Source: Siphonodentalium dalli
Taxonomy: Eukaryota > Mollusca > Scaphopoda > Gadilida > Siphonodentaliidae
Direction: 5' to 3'
DNA length: 64,000 nt
Assembly (NCBI GenBank): GCA_032622095.1
Contig: CP136066.1
Span: 157,443,152-157,507,151 of the forward strand
Under the pieces are notes generated by a model that saw only the letters and a program-made list of their open reading frames with translations, was not told the origin of the DNA and did no database searches. Each line of letters begins with the position of its first letter. Position 1 is the first letter of the stretch. The translations under genes were made by a program, and so were the position numbers. Positions 53,001 through 64,000 of this stretch are shown here, one piece after another.

Positions 53001-56000
53001 TATGTCCCAACGTTCATATTCTATTTCCAGAATCCAGATATTTTGACTCCTACCCATTCTCTATGATGGGCCCTTAACATGGTGAACCCCAAATCGGAGC
53101 CCATGCGGTGAAAACCTAAGTCAACTATATATTAGTCATGTACGGATGCAGGACGGTCCAGATATGTCCCAAAGTTCATATTATATTTCCAGAATCCAGA
53201 TATTTAGATTCCTACCCATTCTCTATGATCAGCCCTTAACATGGTGAACCCCAAATTGGAGCCTGTGCGGTGAAAACCTAAATCAACTATCTATTAGTCA
53301 TATAGGGATGCAGGACGATTCATATATGTCCCAACGTTCATATTATACTGCAAGAATCCAGATATTTAGACTCCTACCCATTCTCTATGATGGGCCCTTA
53401 ACATGGTGAACCCTAAATTGGAGCCCGTGCGGTGAAATCCTAAATCAACTATATATTAGTCTTATAGGGATGCAGGATGATTCATATATGTCCCAACGTT
53501 CATATTATACCGCAAGAATCAAGATATTTAGACTCCTACGCATTTGCTATGATGGGCCCTTAACATGGTGAACCCCAAATCGGAGCCCGTGCGATGAAAA
53601 CCTAAGTCAACTATATATTAGTCATGTATGGATGTAGGACGGTCCAGATATGTCCCAACGTTCATATTATATTTCCAGAATCCAGATATTTTGACTCCTA
53701 CCCATTCTCTATGATGGGCCCTTAACATGGTGAACCCCAAATTGGAGCCCGTGCGGTGAAATCCTAAATCAACTATATATTAGTCTTATAGGGATGCAGG
53801 ACGATTCATATATGTCCCAACGTTCATATTATACCGCAAGAATCAAGATATTTAGACTCCTACGCATTTGCTATGATGGGCCCTTAACATGGTGAACCCC
53901 AAATCGGAGCCCGTGCGATGAAAACCTAAGTCAACTATATATTAGTCATGTATGGATGCAGGACGGTCCAGATATGTCCCAACGTTCATATTATATTTCC
54001 AGAATCCAGATATTTTGACTCCTACCCATTCTCTATGATGGGCCCTTAACATGGTGAACCCAAAATTGGAGCCCGTGCTGTGAAACCCTAAGTCAACTAT
54101 ATATTAGTCATGTACGGATGCAGGACGATTCATATATGTCCCAACGTTCATATTATATTGCAAGAATCCAGATATTTATACTCCTACCCATTCTCTATGA
54201 AGGGCCCTTAACATGGTGAACCCCAAATTGGAGCCCGTGCGGTGAAACCCTAAGTCAACTATATATTAGTCATGTACGGAAGCAGGACGATTCATATATG
54301 TCCCAACGTTCATATTATATCCCAAGAATCAAGATATTTAGACTCCTACGCATTTGCTATGATGGACCCTTAATATGGTGAACCCCAAATCGGAGCCCGT
54401 GCGGTGAAAACCTAAGTCAACTATATATTAGTCATGTACGGATGCAGGACGGTCCAGACATGTCCCAACGTTCATATTATATTTCCAGAATCCAGATATT
54501 TTGACTCCTACCCATTCTCTATGATGGGCCCTTAACACGGTGAACCCCAAATTGGAGCCCGTGTGGTGAAACCCTAAGTCAACTATATATTAGTCATGTA
54601 CGGATGCAGGACGATTCATATATGTCCCAACGTTCATATTATATCCCAAGAATCCAGATATTTAGACTCCTACCCATTCTCTATGATGGGCCCTTAACAT
54701 GGTGAACCCCAAATCGGAGCCCGTGCGGTGAAATCCGAAATCAACTATATATTAGTCATATAGGGATGCAGGACGGTCCAGATATGTCCCAACGTTCATA
54801 TTATATTTCCAGAATCCAGATATTTTGATTCCTACCCATTCTCTATGATGGGCCCTTAACATGGTGAACCCCAAATTGGAGCCCGTGCGGTGAAACCCTA
54901 AGTCAACTATATATTAGTCATGTACGGATGCAGGACGTTTTATATATGTCCCAACGTTCATAGTATATCGCAAGAATCCAGATATTTATACTCCTACCCA
55001 TTCTCTATGAAGGGCCCTTAACATGGTGAACCCCAAATTGGAGCCAGTGCGGTGAAATCCTAAATCAACTATATATTAGTCATATAGGGATGCAGGACGA
55101 TTCATATATGTCCCAACATTCATATTATATCGCAAGAATCCAGATATTTAGACTCCTACCCATTCTCTATGATGGGCCCTTAACATGGTAAACCCCAAAT
55201 CGGAGCCTGTGCAGTGAAACCCTAAGTCAACTATATATTAGTCATGTACGGATGCAGGACGATTCATATATGTCCCAACGTTCATATTATATCCCAAGAT
55301 TCCAGATATTTATACTCCTACGCATTTGCTATGATGGGCCCTTAACATGGTGAAACCCAAATCAGAGCCCGTGCGGTGAAATCCTAAATCAACTATATAT
55401 TAGTCATATAGGGATGCAGGACGGTCCAGATATGTCCCAACGTTCATATTATATTTCCAGAATCCAGATATTTTAACTCCTACCCATTCTCTATGATGGG
55501 CCCTTAACATGGTGAACCCCAAATAAGAGCCCGTGCGGTGAAATCCTAAATCAACTATATATTAGTCATATAGGGATGCAGGACGATTCATATATGTCCC
55601 AACGTTCATATTATATTGCAAGAATCCAGATATTTAGACTCCTACCCATTCTCTATGATGGGCCCTTCGCATGGTGAACCCCAAATCGGAGCCTGTGCGG
55701 TGAAACCCTAAGTCAACTATATATTAGTCATGTACGGATGCAGGACGATTCATATATGTCCCAACGTTCATATTATATCCCAAGAATCAAGATATTTAGA
55801 CTCCTACCCATTCTCTATGATGGGCCCTTAACATGGTGAACACCAAATCGGAGCCCGTGCGGTGAAATCCTAAATCAACTATATATTAGTCATATAGGGA
55901 TGCAGGACGGTCCAGATATGTCCCAACGTTCATATTCTATTTCCAGAATCCAGATATTTTGACTCCTACCCATTCTCTATGATGGGCCCTTAACATGGTG

Positions 56001-59000
56001 AACCCCAAATCGGAGCCCATGCGGTGAAAACCTAAGTCAACTATATATTAGTCATGTACGGATGCAGGACGGTCCAGATATGTCTCAACGTTCATATTCT
56101 ATTTCCAGAATCCAGATATTTTGACTCCTACCCATTCTCTATGATGGGCCCTTAACATGGTGAACCCCAAATCGGAGCCCATGCGGTGAAAACCTAAGTC
56201 AACTATATATTAGTCATGTACGGATGCAGGACGGTCCAGATATGTCCCAACGTTCATATTATATTTCCAGAATCCAGATATTTTGACTCCTACCCATTCT
56301 TTAAGATGGGCCCTTAACATGGTGAACCACAAATTGGAGCCCGTGCGGTGAAAACCTAAGTCAACTATATATTAGTCATATTTGGATGCAGGACGATCCA
56401 GATATGTCCCAACGCTCATATTATATCCCAAGAATCCAGATATTTAGACTCCTATGCATTTGCTATGGTGGGCCCTTAACATGGTGAACCCCAAATCGGA
56501 GCCCATGCGGTGAAATCCTAAATCAACTATATATTAGTCATATAGGGATGCAGGACGATTCATATATGTCCCAACGTTCATATTATATTTCCAGAATCCA
56601 GATATTTTGACTCCCACCCATTCGCTATGATGGGCCCTTAACATGCTGAACCCCAAATTGGAGCCCGTGCGGTAAGACCCTAAGTCAACTATATATTAAT
56701 CATGTACGGATGCAGGACGATTCATATATGTCCCAACGTTCATATTATATCGCAAGAATCCAGATATTTTGACTCCTACCCATTCTCTATGAAGGGCCCT
56801 TAACATGGTGAACCCCAAATCGGAGCCCGTGTAGTGAAAACCTAAGTCAACTATATATAAGTCATGTACGGATGCAGGACGGTCCAGATATGTCCCAAAG
56901 TTCATATTATATTTCCAGAATCCAGATATTTAGATTCCTACCCATTCTCTATGATCAGCCCTTAACATGGTGAACCCCAAATTGGAGCCTGTGCGGTGAA
57001 AACCTAAATCAACTATATATTAGTCATATAGGGATGCAGGACGATTCATATATGTCCCAACGTTCATATTATACTGCAAGAATCCAGATATTTAGACTCC
57101 TACCCATTCTCTATGATGGGCCCTTAACATGGTGAACCCTAAATTGGAGCCCGTGCGGTGAAATCCTAAATCAACTATATATTAGTCTTATAGGGATGCA
57201 GGACGATTCATATATGTCCCAACGTTCATATTCTATTTCCAGAATCCAGATATTTTGACTCCTACCCATTCTCTATGATGGGCCCTTAACATGGTGAACC
57301 CCAAATCGGAGCCCATGCGGTGAAAACCTAAGTCAACTATATATTAGTCATGTACGGATGCAGGACGGTCCAGATATGTCCCAACGTTCATATTATATTT
57401 CCAGAATCCAGATATTTTGACTCCTACCCATTCTCTAAGATGGGCCCTTAACATGGTGAACCCCAAATTGGAGCCCGTGCGGTGAAAACCTAAGTCAACT
57501 ATATATTAGTCATATACGGATGCAGGACAGTCCAGATATGTCCCAACGCTCATATTATATTTCCAGAATCCAGATATTTAGATTCCTACCCATTCTCTAT
57601 GATCAGCCCTTAACATGGTGAACCCCAAATTGGAGCCCGTGCGGTGAAATCCTAAATCAACTATATATTAGTCATATAGGGATGCAGGACGATTCATATA
57701 TGTCCCAACGTTCATATTATATTGCAAGAATCCAGATATTTAGACTCCTACCCATTCTCTATGATGGGCCCTTAGCATGGTGAACCCCAAATCGGAGCCT
57801 GTGCGGTGAGACCCTAAGTCAACTATATATTAGTCATGTACGGATGCAGGACGATTCATATATGTCCCAACGTTCATATTATATCCCAAGAATAAAGATA
57901 TTTAGACTCCTACCAATTCTCTATGATGGGCCCTTAACATGGTGAACACCAAATCGGAGCCTGTGCGGTGAAATCCTAAATCAACTATATATTAGTCATA
58001 TAGGGATGCAGGACGGTCCAGATATGTCCCAACTTTCATATTATACTTCCAGAATCCAGATATGTTGATTCCTACCCATTCTCTATGATGGGCCCTTAAC
58101 ATGGTGAACCCCAAATTGGAGCCCGTGCGGTGATAACCTAAGTCAACTATATATTAGTCATATTTGGATGCAGGACGATCCAGATATGTCCCAACGCTCA
58201 TATTATATCCCAAGAATCCAGATATTTAGACTCCTACGCATTTGCTATGATGGGCCCTTAACATGGTGAACCCCAAATCGGAGCCCATGCGGTGAAATCC
58301 TAAATCAACTAGATATTAGTCATATAGGGATGCAGGACGATTCATATATGTCCCAACGTTCATATTATATTTCCAGAATCCAGATATTTTGACTCCTACC
58401 CATTCTCTATGATGGGCCCTTAACATGCTGAACCCCAAATTGGAGCCCGTGCGGTGAGACCCTAAGTCAACTATATATTAATCATGTACGGATGCAGGAC
58501 GATTCATATATGTCCCAACGTTCATATTATATCGCAAGAATCCAGATATTTTGACTCCTACCCATTCTCTATGAAGGGCCCTTAACATGGTGAACCCCAA
58601 ATCGGAGCCCGTGTGGTGAAAACCTAAGTCAACTATATATTAGTCATGTACGGATGCAGGACGGTCCAGATATGTCCCAAAGTTCATATTATATTTCCAG
58701 AATCCAGATATTTAGATTCCTACCCATTCTCTATGATCAGCCCTTAACATGGTGAACCCCAAATTGGAGCCTTTGCGGTGAAAACCTAAATCAACTATAT
58801 ATTAGTCATATAGGGATGCAGGACGATTCATATATGTCCCAACGTTCATATTATACTGCAAGAATCCAGATATTTAGACTCCTACCCATTCTCTATGATG
58901 GGCCCTTAACATGGTGAACCCTAAATTGGAGCCCGTGCGGTGAAATCCTAAATCAACTATATATTAGTCTTATAGGGATGCAGGACGATTCATATATGTC

Positions 59001-62000
59001 CCAACGTTCATATTCTATTTCCAGAATCCAGATATTTTGACTCCTACCCATTCTCTATGATGGGCCCTTAACATGGTGAACCCCAAATCGGAGCCCATGC
59101 GGTGAAAACCTAAGTCAACTATATATTAGTCATGTACGGATGCAGGACGGTCCAGATATGTCCCAAAGTTCATATTATATTTCCAGAATCCAGATATTTA
59201 GATTCCTACCCATTCTCTATGATCAGCCCTTAACATGGTGAACCCCAAATTGGAGCCTGTGCGGTGAAAACCTAAATCAACTATCTATTAGTCATATAGG
59301 GATGCAGGACGATTCATATATGTCCCAACGTTCATATTATACTGCAAGAATCCAGATATTTAGACTCCTACCCATTCTCTATGATGGGCCCTTAACATGG
59401 TGAACCCTAAATTGGAGCCCGTGCGGTGAAATCCTAAATCAACTATATATTAGTCTTATAGGGATGCAGGATGATTCATATATGTCCCAACGTTCATATT
59501 ATACCGCAAGAATCAAGATATTTAGACTCCTACGCATTTGCTATGATGGGCCCTTAACATGGTGAACCCCAAATCGGAGCCCGTGCGATGAAAACCTAAG
59601 TCAACTATATATTAGTCATGTATGGATGTAGGACGGTCCAGATATGTCCCAACGTTCATATTATATTTCCAGAATCCAGATATTTTGACTCCTACCCATT
59701 CTCTATGATGGGCCCTTAACATGGTGAACCCCAAATTGGAGCCCGTGCGGTGAAATCCTAAATCAACTATATATTAGTCTTATAGGGATGCAGGACGATT
59801 CATATATGTCCCAACGTTCATATTATACCGCAAGAATCAAGATATTTAGACTCCTACGCATTTGCTATGATGGGCCCTTAACATGGTGAACCCCAAATCG
59901 GAGCCCGTGCGATGAAAACCTAAGTCAACTATATATTAGTCATGTATGGATGCAGGACGGTCCAGATATGTCCCAACGTTCATATTATATTTCCAGAATC
60001 CAGATATTTTGACTCCTACCCATTCTCTATGATGGGCCCTTAACATGGTGAACCCAAAATTGGAGCCCGTGCTGTGAAACCCTAAGTCAACTATATATTA
60101 GTCATGTACGGATGCAGGACGATTCATATATGTCCCAACGTTCATATTATATTGCAAGAATCCAGATATTTATACTCCTACCCATTCTCTATGAAGGGCC
60201 CTTAACATGGTGAACCCCAAATTGGAGCCCGTGCGGTGAAACCCTAAGTCAACTATATATTAGTCATGTACGGAAGCAGGACGATTCATATATGTCCCAA
60301 CGTTCATATTATATCCCAAGAATCAAGATATTTAGACTCCTACGCATTTGCTATGATGGACCCTTAATATGGTGAACCCCAAATCGGAGCCCGTGCGGTG
60401 AAAACCTAAGTCAACTATATATTAGTCATGTACGGATGCAGGACGGTCCAGACATGTCCCAACGTTCATATTATATTTCCAGAATCCAGATATTTTGACT
60501 CCTACCCATTCTCTATGATGGGCCCTTAACACGGTGAACCCCAAATTGGAGCCCGTGTGGTGAAACCCTAAGTCAACTATATATTAGTCATGTACGGATG
60601 CAGGACGATTCATATATGTCCCAACGTTCATATTATATCCCAAGAATCCAGATATTTAGACTCCTACCCATTCTCTATGATGGGCCCTTAACATGGTGAA
60701 CCCCAAATCGGAGCCCGTGCGGTGAAATCCGAAATCAACTATATATTAGTCATATAGGGATGCAGGACGGTCCAGATATGTCCCAACGTTCATATTATAT
60801 TTCCAGAATCCAGATATTTTGATTCCTACCCATTCTCTATGATGGGCCCTTAACATGGTGAACCCCAAATTGGAGCCCGTGCGGTGAAACCCTAAGTCAA
60901 CTATATATTAGTCATGTACGGATGCAGGACGTTTTATATATGTCCCAACGTTCATAGTATATCGCAAGAATCCAGATATTTATACTCCTACCCATTCTCT
61001 ATGAAGGGCCCTTAACATGGTGAACCCCAAATTGGAGCCAGTGCGGTGAAATCCTAAATCAACTATATATTAGTCATATAGGGATGCAGGACGATTCATA
61101 TATGTCCCAACATTCATATTATATCGCAAGAATCCAGATATTTAGACTCCTACCCATTCTCTATGATGGGCCCTTAACATGGTAAACCCCAAATCGGAGC
61201 CTGTGCAGTGAAACCCTAAGTCAACTATATATTAGTCATGTACGGATGCAGGACGATTCATATATGTCCCAACGTTCATATTATATCCCAAGATTCCAGA
61301 TATTTATACTCCTACGCATTTGCTATGATGGGCCCTTAACATGGTGAAACCCAAATCAGAGCCCGTGCGGTGAAATCCTAAATCAACTATATATTAGTCA
61401 TATAGGGATGCAGGACGGTCCAGATATGTCCCAACGTTCATATTATATTTCCAGAATCCAGATATTTTAACTCCTACCCATTCTCTATGATGGGCCCTTA
61501 ACATGGTGAACCCCAAATAAGAGCCCGTGCGGTGAAATCCTAAATCAACTATATATTAGTCATATAGGGATGCAGGACGATTCATATATGTCCCAACGTT
61601 CATATTATATTGCAAGAATCCAGATATTTAGACTCCTACCCATTCTCTATGATGGGCCCTTCGCATGGTGAACCCCAAATCGGAGCCTGTGCGGTGAAAC
61701 CCTAAGTCAACTATATATTAGTCATGTACGGATGCAGGACGATTCATATATGTCCCAACGTTCATATTATATCCCAAGAATCAAGATATTTAGACTCCTA
61801 CCCATTCTCTATGATGGGCCCTTAACATGGTGAACACCAAATCGGAGCCCGTGCGGTGAAATCCTAAATCAACTATATATTAGTCATATAGGGATGCAGG
61901 ACGGTCCAGATATGTCCCAACGTTCATATTCTATTTCCAGAATCCAGATATTTTGACTCCTACCCATTCTCTATGATGGGCCCTTAACATGGTGAACCCC

Positions 62001-62015
62001 AAATCGGAGCCCATG
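50028..62015 (+). repeat. Two tandem copies of a 37-monomer (5994-bp) higher-order unit
   Basis: 50028-56021 and 56022-62015 match at every place compared, including rare variants: TGTCTCAACG (50088 and 56082), ATGGACCCTTAATATGG (about 54363 and 60357), GACGTTTTATATATG (54934 and 60928). The offset is 5994 = 37 x 162. The match breaks just before 50028 (GGGCGG versus ATGCGG) and after 62015. Confidence 0.85.
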
Positions 62016-64000
62016 CGGTGAAAACCTAAGTCAACTATATATTAGTCATGTACGGATGCAGGACGGTCCAGATATGTCCCAACGTTCATATTATATTTCC
62101 AGAATCCAGATATTTTGACTCCTACCCATTCTCTAAGATGGGCCCTTAACATGGTGAACCCCAAATTGGAGCCCGTGCGGTGAAAACCTAAGTCAACTAT
62201 ATATTAGTCATATACGGATGCAGGACAGTCCAGATATGTCCCAACGCTCATATTATATTTCCAGAATCCAGATATTTAGATTCCTACCCATTCTCTATGA
62301 TCAGCCCTTAACATGGTGAACCCCAAATTGGAGCCTGTGCGGTGAAAACCTAAATCAACTATCTATTAGTCATATAGGGATGCAGGACGATTCATATATG
62401 TCCCAACGTTCATATTATACTGCAAGAATCCAGATATTTAGACTCCTACCCATTCTCTATGATGGGCCCTTAACATGGTGAACCCTAAATTGGAGCCTGT
62501 GCAGTGAAACCCTAAGTCAACTATATATTAGTCATGTACGGATGCAGGACGATTCATATATGTCCCAACGTTCATATTATATCCCAAGATTCCAGATATT
62601 TATACTCCTACTCATTCTCTATGAAGGGCCCTTAACATGGTGAACCCCTAATTGGAGCCCGTGCGGTGAAACCCTAAGTCGACAATATATTATTCATGTA
62701 CGGATGCAGGACGATTCATATATGTCCCAACGTTCATATTATATCCCAAGAATCCAGATATTTAGACTCCTACGCATTTGCTATGATGGGCCCTTAACAT
62801 GGTGAAACCCAAATCGGAGCCCGTGCGGTGAAATCCTAAATCAACTATATATTAGTCATATAGGGATGCAGGACGGTCCAGATATGTCCCAACGTTCATA
62901 TTATATTTCCAGAATCCAGATATTTTAACTCCTACCCATTCTCTATGATGGGCCCTTAACATGGTGAACCCCAAATAAGAGCCCGTGCGGTGAAATCCTA
63001 AATCAACTATATATTAGTCATATAGGGATGCAGGACGATTCATATATGTCCCAACGTTCATATTATATTGCAAGAATCCAGATATTTAGACTCCTACCCA
63101 TTCTCTATGATGGGCCCTTCGCATGGTGAACCCCAAATCGGAGCCTGTGCGGTGAAACCCTAAGTCAACTATATATTAGTCATGTACGGATGCAGGACGA
63201 TTCATATATGTCCCAACGTTCATATTATATCCCAAGAATCAAGATATTTAGACTCCTACCCATTCTCTATGATGGGCCCTTAACATGGTGAACACCAAAT
63301 CGGAGCCCGTGCGGTGAAATCCTAAATCAACTATATATTAGTCATATAGGGATGCAGGACGGTCCAGATATGTCCCAACGTTCATATTCTATTTCCAGAA
63401 TCCAGATATTTTGACTCCTACCCATTCTCTATGATGGGCCCTTAACATGGTGAACCCCAAATCGGAGCCCATGCGGTGAAAACCTAAGTCAACTATATAT
63501 TAGTCATGTACGGATGCAGGACGGTCCAGATATGTCCCAACGTTCATATTATATTTCCAGAATCCAGATATTTTGACTCCTACCCATTCTCTAAGATGGG
63601 CCCTTAACATGGTGAACCCCAAATTGGAGTCCGTGCGGTGAAAACCTAAGTCAACTATATATTAGTCATATACGGATGCAGGACAGTCCAGATATGTCCC
63701 AACGCTCATATTATATTTCCAGAATCCAGATATTTAGATTCCTACCCATTCTCTATGATCAGCCCTTAACATGGTGAACCCCAAATTGGAGCCTGTGCGG
63801 TGAAAACCTAAATCAACTATCTATTAGTCATATAGGGATGCAGGACGATTCATATATGTCCCAACGTTCATATTATACTGCAAGAATCCAGATATTTAGA
63901 CTCCTACCCATTCTCTATGATGGGCCCTTAACATGGTGAACCCTAAATTGGAGCCTGTGCGGTGAAAACCTAAATCAACTATATATTAGTCATGTACGGA
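61461..64000 (+). repeat. 9-monomer (1458-bp) higher-order repeat at the right end
   Basis: Rare variants recur 1458 bp (9 x 162) apart: GATATTTTAACTCC (61461 and 62919), GCCCTTCGCATGG (61656 and 63114), and the run with CTCTAAGATGGG. The second copy continues past the window edge. Confidence 0.8.

Larger units (their letters stand above)
49768..64000 (+). repeat. 162-bp satellite array running off the window (about 88 units)
   Basis: The monomer includes ATGTCCCAACGTTCATATTA, TCCAGAATCCAGATATTT, CTCCTACCCATTCTCTATGA, GGGCCCTTAACATGGTGAAC, CCCAAATTGGAGCCCGTGCG and CAACTATATATTAGTCATGT. Spacing of GATGCAGGAC landmarks (50391 to 50553, for example) is 162 bp. The first two units, 49768-50030, are the most diverged. 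Two interleaved subtypes are visible (TTTCCAGAATCC versus CCCAAGAATCC or CGCAAGAATCC; TCATATAGGG versus TCATGTACGG), pointing to higher-order organisation. There is no coding potential beyond repeat-driven frames. Confidence 0.97.

Noticed and set aside
50702-56905. Two identical 69-codon minus-strand frames 5994 bp apart
   Set aside because: They are the same satellite position in two copies of the higher-order unit, not duplicated genes.
1-64000. tRNA or rRNA genes
   Set aside because: I looked for T-arm-like GGTTCGAATC boxes and long conserved rRNA stretches and saw none that fold convincingly by eye. A tRNAscan-type search would be decisive.

Overview
The window is nuclear DNA from an animal. 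It has spliced coding exons with GT-AG borders, an AT-rich background, many small terminal-inverted-repeat elements, LINE and tyrosine-recombinase retrotransposon remnants, and very large tandem satellites. A secreted fibrinogen-related protein with a PAN/apple-like N-terminus, together with the style of dispersed repeats, suggests a marine invertebrate, perhaps a mollusc or another lophotrochozoan. That placement is inference; no species can be named from the sequence.

Region 1 (1-9.4 kb) is intergenic. It holds piggyBac-like MITEs bounded by TTAA, a foldback MITE, a local multi-kb duplication, and one compact non-autonomous DIRS-order element at 4165-7217. This element has the split direct repeat layout A1 / gag-like ORF / B1-A2-B2 known from Ngaro/PAT elements. 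It has lost reverse transcriptase, RNase H and recombinase.

Region 2 (9.4-30.2 kb) is the only gene I can support as intact. It is a minus-strand fibrinogen-related gene of three visible exons: signal peptide plus PAN-like domain (29843-30181), a 13-nt microexon (11099-11111), and the whole fibrinogen C-terminal domain (9477-10138). The three join in frame to 337 residues. The roughly 18.7-kb first intron is filled with repeats: a degenerate tandem array, foldbacks, a broken CR1/Jockey-like LINE, a broken ORF of an unrecognised family (19177-20328), and a MADF-like fragment.

Region 3 (30.2-38.8 kb) is intergenic. It holds foldbacks, a TTG microsatellite, and dispersed repeats present in two or three copies in both orientations. 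Several of these carry RFX X-box-like or AGGTCA-type motifs.

Region 4 (38.8-64 kb) is satellite DNA. An 82-bp satellite (about 72 units, with higher-order structure) is followed by a composite repeat zone containing a decayed inverted relative of the next satellite, an orphan block of the 82-bp satellite, a degenerate array of roughly 150-170-bp units, and a 162-bp satellite that runs off the right edge (about 88 units in view). Within the 162-bp array a 37-monomer block of exactly 5994 bp is repeated in tandem, followed by a 9-monomer (1458-bp) repeat. Short ORFs inside the satellites are by-products of the repeat and are not annotated as genes.
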